From assembly GCA_024138025.1 (NCBI GenBank), contig JAMXBD010001204.1:372001-436000 (forward strand): 64,000 nucleotides of DNA, given 5' to 3'. How positions within the stretch are numbered: position 1 is the first letter of the stretch; the number at the start of each line of letters is the position of its first letter. The stretch is from Combretum micranthum. Its lineage: Eukaryota > Streptophyta > Magnoliopsida > Myrtales > Combretaceae. Below, piece by piece: positions 48,973 to 60,684 of the stretch. Under the pieces are notes generated by a model that was not told the DNA's origin, ran no database searches, and was given only the letters and a program-made list of their open reading frames with translations. Made by a program: the position numbers and the translations under genes.

Positions 48973-49713
48973 CCTCTAAACACTTTCCAATCTTCAATAT
49001 GGTTCGACAATTAACACCAAAATCCACCCACCCTATTTTTACTTCTTCTTCCTATCTCTCTATTCAGATAATTTATCAAGTCTTGTTTATGTCTGTGTAC
49101 AAACAATGCACTTTTGTGTTGTGCATAACAAGAGAGACAGTCTTGGTGTTTGTCAGATGTGTGTGTGGAATTTTTTCGAAAAACAATACAAAAGAGGAAT
49201 CCGATGAGTAATAATAAAAGAACGGACAATGTGCGTGATCTTTTTAAGTGTGCCTATATCAACATAATGAATCAAATCTTGCACTAGACAATTGATAAAT
49301 TCAGTAAAAGAATATCACCAATACAAGAATCAATGAATAAAGAATGAATATATTTCACTATCAACCCCACCCAAAAGAACGAAAGAATTCTTGAACAAAT
49401 AAACAAAACCTACCACAAAACTATCATCGGATTCCAAAAACTCTCATTCGAAAACGCTTCGGTTTGTCTTCGAACCCTCTCCATAAACAGAGACAAAGCA
49501 ACAAACTTGATGAAAACAGTCGCTGTGATCCATCAAAATTTGAACAACCATCTCATCATTTGAACCAAAAACCACCTCCATGACTCCAAAAGGTACCAAA
49601 GAATAATTAAACCCCAGGAAAACCCAACTCTCAGATTCTCACAAACATCACTCAAGAACACTCACTTACAACACTACCCAAAGAAAGAAACCATAAACCA
49701 TAAAAAGCCAGTG

Positions 49714-49723
49714 TTTTTATATA
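49714..49723 (-). promoter_or_regulatory. probable TATA box of the SCL28-like gene
   Basis: The minus strand reads TATATAAAAA, a strong plant TATA box, about 740 bases upstream of the start codon. Transcription would begin near 49685-49695, giving a leader of about 700 bases, which may include an intron. Confidence 0.6.
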
Positions 49724-49944
49724 CTAAAACAAGTATTCCTATTCCACTACCATTTTTTTTCCTTTTCCTTTTCTCTCTCGGCTGTTATGTTATGATTATT
49801 GATTGTGATGTTTATGTTCTGTTCTTGTCTCGGTTCAGTGAGACTGATATGATTTACCATCAATGAGAAAGTAATAGAGGAGGAGACAAGTAAGGGAAAA
49901 AAACAAAGGTTGGGATTCGAGAGGACAAGGGGAATTTTGTTTCT

Positions 49945-50151
49945 GGGCCGTTGGATTATGATCTGACGGCTGAGATCTTCAGTTCAAGTGACCGTTGCAT
50001 GGGGTCGGTGAAATATGACCGTTGTGGGAGAGGAAGTAAGGGAATAGTTGTACGGATAAATGGTGATTGGTTTTATATTTTCAGTGCATTGCACGTTCGG
50101 CGCACGTGACTGACTCCTCCATGAGTGAGACCCGTTCATTTGACCGTTGTG
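49945..50151 (-). promoter_or_regulatory. cluster of four MSA-like motifs upstream of SCL28
   Basis: On the minus strand: TCCAACGGCCC (49945-49955), TGCAACGGTCA (49989-49999), CACAACGGTCA (50016-50026) and CACAACGGTCA (50141-50151). Each matches the mitosis-specific activator consensus YCYAACGGYYA at 10 of 11 positions, with the AACGG core intact. MYB3R proteins bind such sites in G2/M genes. They lie 220-430 bases upstream of the TATA box. Confidence 0.8.
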
Positions 50152-50339
50152 TGTTAAAAAAATTAAAAAAAATAGTAAAATACAAGGGAATCACCATTTT
50201 GCCTTTTGTGATTATGGAGTTGCATCACCACATGGGGACAAACAATTATTCGCACGGCATACTTTTGTCCTTTTTTTTTTTAACTGTATCCTTATTATTA
50301 CTTAAAAAAAGTTTTGTACTTTTCTTATTTCAATAACTT

Positions 50340-51274
50340 ATGGGATTTTTCTTTCTAAAAAGAAAAAAAAAAAACCTATAAATGTGTTTGATTTTGTTTG
50401 GTTAAATGTCATTAAGAGAAAATGTGAGCAATTTTATAAAATGTGGAAAGCTATAGAAATAAGTGGAAAAAAAAGAGTGATAAAAGAAAATGAGTAGAAA
50501 TAGAAATGCGTTGAATGTTTATTTATTTTTGATAATTTATAAAGGAAGTGAAAGAAAAAAAAAAAGAGAAATGGAGTTAGTATTTAACTAAATTACCTCT
50601 TTTATTTTAGTTTTGTTCTTTATTTTTCGAGGAGTGAAAAGTAATTTTAAACAATGTTCATCTTTTCCTTAACTTTCTTCTAGATTTTGGGAAGAAAATG
50701 GAGATAAAAAAAAGTTGAAAATTTTCCATCCTTTTCCAACACTTTCCACGTCTCCAATTTCCTTCTTCTTCCACCATTATTTTTTTGTTTCCTTAGCTAT
50801 CCATTCACTAAAACATAGCATAAGAACTCTACAAGATCGCAAGCATAGTTAGTTATGCAATTAACCAATTTAAACTGAAAAAGCAAAAATAGAAAGGGAT
50901 TTGGTTAAATTCCTCAACCTTCAGTAATATATGAGACATTTTGGCCCACATGCATAACTCACGAATTATGTATCATTACTAAGTAAAAGTGTTATTAGAT
51001 GTCATAATTTATTATATTATATCATCTCATTTTTTTTAAGTTAGCACTTATTTAAGTGAAATTAAGACAAATAACTCTAAGAAAATATGAAAATAAGAAC
51101 TTTTGTTGTATGTAAAGAACTTTTGATTTTTAATTAAAATAACATATACTTTTAATATGATTATATATACTCGTAAATTTTTTTTATTGTGGTTGGTGGG
51201 TTATGTAAGATGGCTAACCAACCCACTTAATACACCAACCCTCATGAGGCATGCATTACAATGCGGTCTAAGGC
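50340..51274. other. AT-rich intergenic stretch
   Basis: Many A and T runs; no gene or repeat structure was recognised between the SCL28 promoter and the minus-strand Copia complex. Confidence 0.5.
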
Positions 51275-51279
51275 ATGTT

Positions 51280-52143
51280 TGAAAATGCACTAGAAAATAC
51301 ACAAAAGGGGAATGGGGAGGGAGGGGGTGAGTTGAGTATTTGATATAAATTCATAATTAAATAATTTTTCAAACAAATAATGGAAATAAACTTTGACAAC
51401 AGCTAATATAGCAATAATAAGGCGCAAGTAGGAAAGTGAAAGAGATAAGAAAAGAGAAATCAAGTCTAGATTTAACGTAAAATTCGGCTCGCTTCCTACT
51501 CTCCAAGATCCTCAATGTCCTCCAATAGAGAACTTCACATACTTTATTAATATCAAACTTAAATGCTCAAATAAAGCAGTACACAAGTTACAACACTCAC
51601 AAAATAAAACGTTTCTTTCTCTTTTGTAGTGTTTTTTATAAAGTTACAAGTTAAGAACAGAGTACTAAAATAATTTTCTCTCTCTTATTTAGAATTTGTA
51701 AAATAATGAACAAGAGAGAATACAATTAGAACAATAATAAGAGGATTCTAAATTTATTTGTTTGAAAATGAAGGCTCTTTCAAAATCTATCTAAATCTTC
51801 AAAGGATTATGTATTTATAGTATCCAAAAGTGAAAATGTCCGTTGGTGAAAGCCAGTCGAAGTCTTGCGCCTTGTCATACCTTGAATGTTGCCTCTTCAT
51901 GCCTTAGATTTTGGACTCGATCACAACTATGCTTTCTTCTCTTGAGCTGCCTCGTTGATGCAATTCCTGTACACATAACAAACAAACCACATATACACAT
52001 AACATAGATTTCTATATATATATATATATATTATATTTTCCTCACATAAATCATTAATTTTAGAGGTGAAGTGTGTTTAGAAAAAATTTTACATAAATGT
52101 TTATTTCTAATCAAAATCACATATAAGATAATTTAGTTTAACA
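51280..52143 (-). repeat. LTR A (3' LTR of the complex)
   Basis: On the minus strand it starts TGTTAAACTAAAT and ends GTGCATTTTCA. It holds an (AT)n run near 52015-52031. At 864 bp it is a little shorter than LTR B. Confidence 0.88.
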
Positions 52144-52410
52144 ATGTATCCCATTTTGATGAGGGCAAATAGTTATATGAAAGCTATTTGTTATTTACTC
52201 CCCCATAATTTTGTAATAAAAGCATATTAGAAATACTAAAAAACACAAGATTAATCATACCAAGTTATACCATTACTTCTCTCCCTTTGAACTCATCAAA
52301 AAGATTTATACAAGATAATAAGCCAAAAGGAGGCAATATAACCAGGAGAAAAAATCATACAAATTAGCCATGTAAGACATTCAAGAAAGAGATCAGTATA
52401 ACAAATTAGT
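52144..52410 (-). other. Copia 3' non-coding region with polypurine tract
   Basis: On the minus strand a purine tract TATGGGGGAGTAA (about 52195-52207) and GATGAGG-type text precede LTR A, matching the plus-strand element before its 3' LTR. Confidence 0.55.
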
Positions 52411-52900
52411 ACGAAAAGTTACAAGGATGTCCAAACATAGAGTTTCAAGCTTGAAAAAAACGTAAATATGAAATCAAGAAAGACAAGAAAACTATAACAG
52501 GTTGGAGGATCAGGCATAACGATCATCAGATGTTGGACGAGGAGGATGCTGTAAAAGTGATCCGTCAATCCTCGGATGTCAGAGCTAAGAGACTGGAAAA
52601 CAGAGCATAGATCAGAAATCTGGTTTTTGATGGTATCAAATCTGGGGTCCATATGATCTCGAAGCTTCTGAAAAGAGGATATAGATGAACTAGGAGCTAA
52701 TAAACCAGAAGGTGGAGCTAGCTCATCATCATCAAAGTCTGTACCTAAACTTGAACTAGGAAACAGGGACCACCAACCAAAGACTCTAAGGGTTTCTTAT
52801 GTGCCCATCTCCCATCTTGCATTTTCTAAGCCCTGAACTAATAGTATTGGAAGAGAAAATAAGAACTTAAACAGGGTAAGTCCTGAAGCAAAACTCTACA
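52410..52900 (-). pseudogene. extra 3' frame of the Copia complex (Sirevirus env-like region)
   Basis: Minus-strand text includes DFDDDELAPPSG, MDPRFDTIKNQISDL and QSLSSDIRGLTDHFY, and is homologous to the start of 27350-27500. The frame is broken. The heptad-like FDTIKNQISDL region suggests a coiled coil. Function unknown. Confidence 0.55.
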
Positions 52901-54239
52901 CCTTTGCTCCTCAATAGATGTGTGATCAACTGACTTCCTCTTAGAACAGCTTGAGCAGGCTTGTTAGTTACATTCTTAAAAGTCTTGTACATCAAATCAA
53001 AGAAATGAATCTTATTCCCTCTTAAGATTTTAACCTGATGTGTGTGATCATCATGTGGAGCTCGTGCAATTAACTATTTGAAATTAACAAAGTATCAATT
53101 TAATACCTAAAATTTTTCCATTTTTAAAATTTCTACTTGAATATTAATTATTTTTACAATAAACAACCTACACTTTATTCATTTTTGCAATAAGCTACCT
53201 AATCCAACTACTATAAATTATCTAAAAAAGTTTGTAATTAGTAAACTGACAATTTTAAACTTCAGTTATTTAATTCTAAAAATAAGTAAAGTTTAAATAT
53301 CAAATGCAACATACATCCATCTTATATTGATATAATTATTAATTATTAGACTATTTAGAGAAAAGACTCATTATAGCTATTAAAGTTTAGCTCATAAGGG
53401 TTTTACAATGCACAATTATTAAGCAACACAAGTTAATTATTATAGATAGATGCATTCGATTGAAATATTGTACTTCAACTTGCTCTGACTTGTGGATGCT
53501 TGATCGGTTTAGGTCGTGCTTGGTAGCTTCTTGATGCTTAGTGGAGTGATGTTGGGCACTCCTACTATAGTCTACTCATCTGGTTGGTGATAGTTGCTCA
53601 GGGGCACCTTGATTGCTTGAGCCTAGTGTAGGTTGCTCGATGCTCACTAAAATCTCGGATGTGTTGCTTCATTGTTATGTGCTCAGGTTAGCTGTTGTAA
53701 CTCAAATTAGTAGTAAGTTGGCATGGATGCTTCAGCAGCTACTTGGTTCTGCACATGCTGGTTAATATACTACTTAAATTTAGGAGGTAAAGAACAGCTC
53801 AGGTTTAAATATTGTAACTTAGTTTGTCGTTTGGATCTTTGGTTTGTCATCAGTTAAGTTGCTTGGATGTCATGGTCTTGCTGCTGGTACTATCATGTGC
53901 CTACTTAGAATTCAACAGTGTAATTTAAGTCAACTATTGAAAATTAAAAACCAAAGATCTATCAATAAGTAAAGTAAACTTGCTAGCAATTTAAGCAGCA
54001 TTAGTTTAAAATGAGCTTGACATTGAGTATCACAAAACCAATTTATAGAACACCAAAGCATGACTATATATGCTGCTTTTGATCATTTTAAAGAAGTTTT
54101 TGCTCATTTAAACACCATTGATCTAGAGGCTTGTAATTTATCAATTTGCAGTAGAATTTTGCCTTAAAATTGCCAATATGTGCATTAAAATGTGATATAT
54201 ATATATATATATATATGAGATAAATATATAACAATACTC
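52901..54239. other. non-coding 3' region of the Copia complex
   Basis: The stretch lies between the truncated RNase H and the extra frame. About 53460-53920 has recurring GCTCGG, TTGCTCRATGC and GGTTGCT words, a different repeat flavour from the sister element. There is an (AT)n run near 54197-54216. Confidence 0.5.
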
Positions 54240-55330
54240 ATTTATCACTTGTGCTTTTCCAATCAACTTTGCACCCAGCAAAGTCAACATCAAAGTATCC
54301 AACTAGATTAAAAGAAGTAAACTTTGGATACCACTATCCAATTTCAATAATGCCTACAAGATACTCGAGTATGCATTTTACTGCACTAGAGTGTGATTCG
54401 TTTGGGCAAGATTGAAATTGTGCACATATACACCCGAGAATATGATATTAGGTCTTAAAGCTGTTAGATATAACAAACTACCTATCATGCCTCTATAGAA
54501 CTTTTCACAGACATTTTTTCTACTTTCATCTTTGTCAAGTTCTACACTTGTGCTCATAGGTGTACGTCTTGTTTTACAATTGTCCATTTTGAATCTTTTC
54601 AAGAGTTCTTTGGCATATTTAGATTAATTTATGAAGGTTCCATTTTTAGATTGTTTTATTTAAAGACCTAGAAAATAATTGAGTTGTTCCATCATACTCA
54701 TTTCAAATTCGTTCTTCATGCACTCAATAAATTCATTTATAAGACTCATGTTAGTAGCTCCAAACATAATGTCATCCATGTAGATTTGCATAATCAATGT
54801 GTTAGACTTGTGATTTTTTATAAAAAGAGTTGTGTTAATTTTTCTCCTAGAAAATCCTTTGTTTAATAGGAAGCTACTGAGTCTTTCATACCAAGCTCTA
54901 AGAGCTTGCTTTGGATCATAAAGATTTTTGTTTAATTTGTAAACATAATCAGGGAATTCATTATTTTCAAAACCGAGTGGTTGCTCCACATAGATTTCTT
55001 CTTTTATAAAAAAAATTCAAGAAAGCACTTTTGACATCCATTTCAAAAAGAGTAAAGTTTAGTCTAGCAATCGAGGCAAAGATCTCATCCAGATCTATGC
55101 CTTCTTTTTTATTATATCCTTTAGTTACTAGCTGAGCTTTATTTCTAGTTATTATTCTAGCTTCATCAAGCTTGTTCTGCAAACCCATTTGGTTCCAATA
55201 ACTACTCTACCATCAGGTCTAGGAACTAACTTACAAACTTCATTCCTTATGAACAGATTTAATTCTTATTGCATAGCTGGTATCCAGAATTCATGTTTTA
55301 AAGCTTTTTTTTTTTTTTTTGTAATTTTTA
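54240..55330 (-). pseudogene. Copia reverse transcriptase and truncated RNase H pseudogene
   Basis: Minus-strand blocks are [26 protein letters not shown]-like text with KQALRAWYERLSSFLLNKGF, an intact catalytic box in MQIYMDDIMFGATN (about 54780), EQLNYFLGL, the MKRFKMDNCKTRRTPMS block and GSLLYLTALRPNI. RNase H begins (GYFDVDFAGCKVDWKS) and is cut off at about 54240. Stops and frameshifts separate the blocks. Confidence 0.85.
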
Positions 55331-56450
55331 GGCTTGGTTTGGGATAAAAAGACTAGATTACTCATATTTCTTAAGGAAGATCTAGTTTGTACCCTATTTC
55401 ACGATTCACCTATTATTAGATCCTTTGTGTGCGATCTTGCACATTTTCATTCTTTAGGAAGACTGTTGTTAACAAATTCATCCATGACATCCTTTTTATG
55501 TTCATTTTCTTCATCTACTTCTTTATTATTATCAAGAGACAACTTATCCAAATCAGCACAAATATTATCCACATCATCACTTGAACATAAATGAGGCAAA
55601 CAATCCTTAAAAGCAACATGAATAGATTCTTCTACAACAAAGGTTCTCTTATTAAACACTCTATATGCTTTGCTAGTTAAAGGTATCTCAGAAAAATTCC
55701 TTCATTACTTTTAGCATCAAACTTAGCTAGTGGTTTTTTTCATTATTCAAGGTGTAACATTTAGTGCCAAATGAATGAAAATAAGAAATGTTAGGTATTT
55801 TTTCTTTGCAAAGCTTATAAGGAGTTTTCTTAAGAATTGGTCTTATGAAAACTCTATTTAATATATAACATGCAGTGTTTACAGCTTCAGCCCAAAAGTA
55901 TTTAGGTAAAATGTTTTCGCACAACATGGTTATAGTTTTTTCACTTAAAGTTATATTTTTCTTTTTAGCTACATCATTTTGTTGAGAAGTTATGGGTACT
56001 GAAAAAGTGTGTTCAATTCCATTTTTACTGCAAAAATAATCTATTTCATAATTTTTAAATTCTCTTACATGATTACTTCGGATAATCATAATTTAAGACC
56101 TTTTTTCATTGTGGACTTTTTTGCGATATCTAAAAAAGACATTGTTTGTTTCGTCTTTAGATGCAAGGAAGAAAGCCCATGTATATCTAAATAAGTCATT
56201 AACAATAACCAAGGTGCATTTTTTGCCTCCCAAACTTAGAGTTTAAACAAGACTAAATAAGTCCATATGCAATAGCTTGAATGGCCTAGAACTGGAATTA
56301 ACATCATTAGACTTAAAAGAAGTCTTAGTTTGCCTTTTTTGTTGACATATTTGACAAATCTTATCCTTTTGAAATTTTATTTTTGGCAAACATTTGACAA
56401 GATTGTTTTTAACAAGTTTTGAAATTATATCTATACTAGCATGTCCCAAT
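55331..56450 (-). pseudogene. Copia integrase pseudogene
   Basis: The pre-integrase zinc-binding part (GHASIDIISKLVKNNL and CQICQQKRQTKTSF) lies at 56243-56449. The core follows with SNHVREFKNYEIDYFCSKNG, EHTFSVPITSQQNDVAKKKN, LPKYFWAEAVNTACYILNR and the VFNKRTFVVEESIHVAF block. SNH replaces the SDH/SDN of active integrases, as in the plus-strand sister. Confidence 0.85.
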
Positions 56451-57200
56451 TTTCTATACCATAGCTAATTATTGTCATTTTGAGAGTAAAGACAAGTTTC
56501 ATTTGATGATTAAAATAATCTAGATTGATTTTATAAATATTTCTTTATCTATACCCTTCAAAGTAAGCTTGATTATTGTTAGTTCTTTCAATAGAATATT
56601 TATTAACAAGAAATGTTACTCTAAAACCATTATCACATTACTGACTAACAGTAAGTATGTTATATTTTAATCCATCAACCAAAAGCACATTATAATAATT
56701 AAATCTTTGTTTACTAGAATGTTACATTCACTAAGAACAGTTGACTTTCGATTATCTCCGAAAGTGACATTTTCTTAATCTTTCAAGTCTAAAGTTGTGA
56801 ACTTAGATGTGCCTCCAGTTATGTGTGTAGAGCAGCTACTATCTAAATACCATTTGTTGTTTCCACTTGAAGATTCCTACAAAATAGAGGATTATTTTTT
56901 TGGTGCCAATTTGAGTTTGGGTCCTTTTTGGTTAGGTGTAACGATGATTTCTCTTTTAGGAACCCAAACTGGTTTGCTTTTATAAATCAAATGCATGATT
57001 TTTTTTATTGCACAATTGTGTGTAATACGACCAGTTTGACTACAGTAGTTGTATATCCTATGAGTGACTTTTACAAATCAAAGTTTTATGGGACTTGCAA
57101 CTACTTTCTTTATTATAGCCAATTCCATTGTTTGAATCACACTTTTGATTTCCAAGAAGTGTATTCAAGTTCTTTTTCCCTTTGGTGAACTTGGCTATAG
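56451..57200 (-). pseudogene. Copia protease-region pseudogene
   Basis: On the minus strand WYLDSSCSTHITG is the Copia aspartic protease start, with DSS in place of the catalytic DSG or DTG. It is preceded by a Cys/His segment with RITHNCAIKKIMHL. This region is deleted in the 16.7 kb element. Confidence 0.75.
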
Positions 57201-58628
57201 TTGCTTTTGAATGATCTAAGCTAGCTTTTAATTAAGTATTTTCATTTCTTAGTTCCTTTAGCTCCTTTAAAATTTCATTATTGCTACCAGCATATGCAAT
57301 ATTATTATTCATGGTTTTAACTTCAAGATCAAGCAAATAATTATCAATTGTCAATTTCTCATTGATTTTGCTTAATTTATCATTTTTGCTTTTTAGCTTC
57401 TCACATTTATTTTTCATTTTATCTTTTTTTTTTTTAATTTCAAAACTTTTATTTATTCATAGAGCTCTTCATTTTCTATTTTAATCTCCTCATGCTCAGT
57501 TTTAAATTTATCTAACTCTTCTCCTAGTTCCATCATTAGGTCTTAAGCATGTTGTTCTTTTTTCTCCAAATTTTATTAGTTTATTGCACACTATATCATA
57601 CATTTCACATATTTCATTACAAGAAGGGGAAGATGAAGAACTTATCTTATCATCCAATGCCATAAAGCATACATTTTCATCCAAGTCATCTAGATCCCTT
57701 CGATGCTTTCTTGAGTATTGGACAATATTGTTGGAGGTGTCCTGACTTATGACATTTGTAACATATTATCACATATTTCTTTTCCTTTTTTGCATCTTGA
57801 AGAACTACTATCATCACTCTTTTTTTTTTTTTGTCTTGTTGTTGAACCTCATGAACTTCTTGAACAAGCAACATCCTCCTCTTCCTCATCATCATTACTA
57901 GAGTCATGACTTATACCTTTTAAGATAACAACTTTCTTACTTGATTCTTCTCCTTACTTCTTAATAAACTCATGTATCTTGAGTGCTCCAAGGAGTTCTT
58001 CTTTGCTCATTGCACTTAGATCTCATGCTTCTTTAATAGTGGTTCTCTTTGCTTCCTAATCCTTGGGTAGGAAGTTGAGTAGTTTAGAATTTGTTTCTAC
58101 ATTAGTAAAATTCTTTCCAAGGACACTCAAAAAATTTATAATGTTGATGAATCTATTATGCATCTCATCTATAAATTCATTTGGAAGCATTTTAAAATTT
58201 TCAAACTATTCACATAAAAGACTTATTTTTGTATCCCTTGCTCTTAAAGTTCCTCCGTAAGTCTTGTCTAATTCATCCCATATATCTTTAGCAAACTTGC
58301 ATGTATATATTCTATTGAAATCACTTTCACTTAACCGACAATGCAATATGTTCATAGCTATTTCATTCAAATATAATCTTTTGCAATCTTCTTCATTTTA
58401 ATCTCTTTCTTCTTTTCTTTTATAATTAAAGGTCCATTTTCTATTGCATTACATATTATTCTATTTTGAGCTTTTAGAAAGATTGTCATTCTAAACTTCC
58501 AATATGGGTAGTTAGCCCCACTCAAAAGAGGTAGACTATTAATAGCTTGACCTTCTAAAAATCCTAGTGCATTTAATACTATGATCTTTACTCTATATGC
58601 GATTAAGCATAGAAAATTAAAGACAAGA
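57201..58628 (-). pseudogene. Copia gag pseudogene of the inner unit
   Basis: From the start on the minus strand: GFLEGQAINSLPLLSGANYP, WKFRMTIFLKAQN, a decayed middle, the acidic/basic linker, a zinc knuckle CYKCHKSGHLQQYC (about 57760; well preserved), an acidic segment and a Lys/Asn-rich coiled coil (57232-57417). Frameshifts and stops are frequent. Confidence 0.82.
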
Positions 58629-58641
58629 CTCTGATACAAAA
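58629..58641 (-). other. primer binding site beside LTR B
   Basis: The minus strand reads TTTTGTATCAGAG, one base from TTTGGTATCAGAG. Confidence 0.65.
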
Positions 58642-59554
58642 TGAAAACGCATTAGAAAATACTCAAGAGGTGGTGGGGGTGAATTGAGTATTTGACTTAA
58701 ATAAGCAAATAAATAATTTTTCAAACAATTAATTAAATTAAACTTTGATGACAGATAATATAGCAATAATAAGATACAAGAAGGAAAGTAAAAGAGATAG
58801 AAAAGGGGAAATCAAGCCCAGATTTAACATGAAGTTCGACCCACTTCCTACTCTCAACGATCTCGCAATCGCCTCCAACTGAGGACTTTACATACTTTTA
58901 TTGATATCAAACTCAAATGCTCAAATAGAGTAGTATACAAGTTCCAATACACATGAAATAAAGTATTTCTTTCTAAAAATGCTCTCTTAAAGTTACAAGT
59001 TAAGAACAAAGCACTCAAATTGGTTTTCTTTCCCTTACAAGAATTTGTAAAATAATGAATAAGAGAACGGAAATTATGAGAGACTTCTTAATTTGTTTGT
59101 TTGCAAATGAAAACTCTTTTCGAAAATGTTATTTGAAACTCCAAAAGAACATGTATTTATAGTTTTCAAAAGATCAAACGTTTGTTGAAGATAACCTCTG
59201 ACAGACGTCTACATTAAATATGCACAACGATCGAATTTTTAATGCCCACCGATGCAAGCTTTTACCAACTCATTAGTCCAATCTTTGCCAACTTCGAGCC
59301 TTGAATTTTTACCTCTTCACGCCTTGGAATTTTGGACTCGACCACAACTGTCCTTTGTTTTACTGAATCAGCTCACTAGTGCAACTGTAAGCACAAAAAC
59401 AAAGCACACAGAGTGCATACACACAAAACACATATTTCTTGATATATGTTTTTCCTTATAAATTATTGATCTTATTTAAGTGAAGTGTGTTTACAATAAC
59501 TTTATATAACATTTGCTCTCATCAAAATCACATATAAGATAATTCAATTTAACA
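58642..59554 (-). repeat. LTR B (middle LTR of the complex)
   Basis: On the minus strand it starts TGTTAAATTGAATT and ends GCGTTTTCA. It is 913 bp, the same length as LTR C without its MITE. It directly abuts gag text of the outer unit at 59555. Confidence 0.88.
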
Positions 59555-60671
59555 TAAGCATGCTATTCTTTTTCTCCATTTATATTAGTTTACTAGCACA
59601 CTTTATCATACATTTCATATATTTCATCATAAGAAGGGGAAGATGGAGAACTTACCTCATCATCCAATGCCATGGAGCACATGTTTTTGTTTGAGTCACT
59701 TGAGTCATCATCACTCCAAGTGGCAATGAGAGCTTTTTTTTCTGGATCCCCGGGTTACTTTCTTGAGCATTGGACAGTATTGTTTGATGTGTCCTAGCTA
59801 GCGACATTTATAGCAGGTTATCATATCCTTCTTTTCCTTTTTGTATCTTGAAGAACTACTTTCATAATCTATTTTTGTCTTGTTGTTGAACCTCATAAAC
59901 TTATTAAACCTTTTAGCGATCAAGGCAAGTTCCTCATTATCATCATCATCTTCACTAGAATCATGATTCGTAGCCTTTAAAGCAATGGCCTTTTTGTTTG
60001 ATTCATCTCCTTACTTCTTAATAAGCTTATGTGTTTTGATTGCTCCAAGGAGTTCCTTTTTACTCATAGCACTTAAATCTCATGCTTCTTCAATAGCAAT
60101 TCTATTTGCCTCCTAATCCTTGGGTAGAGACCTGAGTATTTTAGAATTTATTTCCACATGAGTGAAATTCTTTTTAAGCACACTTAAAGGATTTATTATG
60201 TTGATGAATATATTATGCATTTCATCTGGAAGCATTTTGAAATTTTCAAATTGTCCACATAAAAGACTTACTTTTGTATCCCTTACTATTAAAGTTCCTT
60301 TGTAGGTCTTTTTTAATCATCCTATATCTTTAGTAGACTTGCATGTATATATTCTATTGAAATTACTTTCATTTAACTGACAATGCAATATGTTCATAGC
60401 TATTTGATTTAAATCTAATCTTTTGCAGTCTTCTTCATTGTAATCTCTTTCTTCTTTTCCTTTTATAGTTAAAGGTCCATTTTCTATTGCATTCCATATT
60501 ATTCTATTTTGAACTTTTAGAAAGATTTTCATTATACACTTCCAATGTGGGTAGTTATCCTCACTTAAAAGAGGTAGCCTATTAATAGCTTGACCTTCTA
60601 AAAATTCTAGGTCATTTGATACAATGATCTTTACTCTAAATGCGATTAAGCATAGAAAATTAGAGACGAGA
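59555..60671 (-). pseudogene. Copia gag pseudogene of the outer unit, truncated
   Basis: The minus strand reads a gag start (about 60640), MKIFLKVQNRIIWNAIENGP, AMNILHCQLNESNFNRIYTC and the linker, and ends abruptly at AGCATGCTTA next to LTR B. The text just before the break corresponds to 57545-57560 in the inner unit, so everything from the gag tail onward is missing. Confidence 0.82.
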
Positions 60672-60682
60672 CTCTGATACCA
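60672..60682 (-). other. primer binding site beside LTR C (intact)
   Basis: The minus strand reads TGGTATCAGAG, two bases after the LTR end, complementary to initiator-Met tRNA. Confidence 0.8.
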
Positions 60683-60684
60683 AA

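Noticed and set aside
51280..58641. A simple two-LTR Copia element bounded by LTR A and LTR B
   Set aside because: The bases flanking these two ends (ATGTT and TAAGC) do not match, whereas the outer ends of LTR A and LTR C nearly do.
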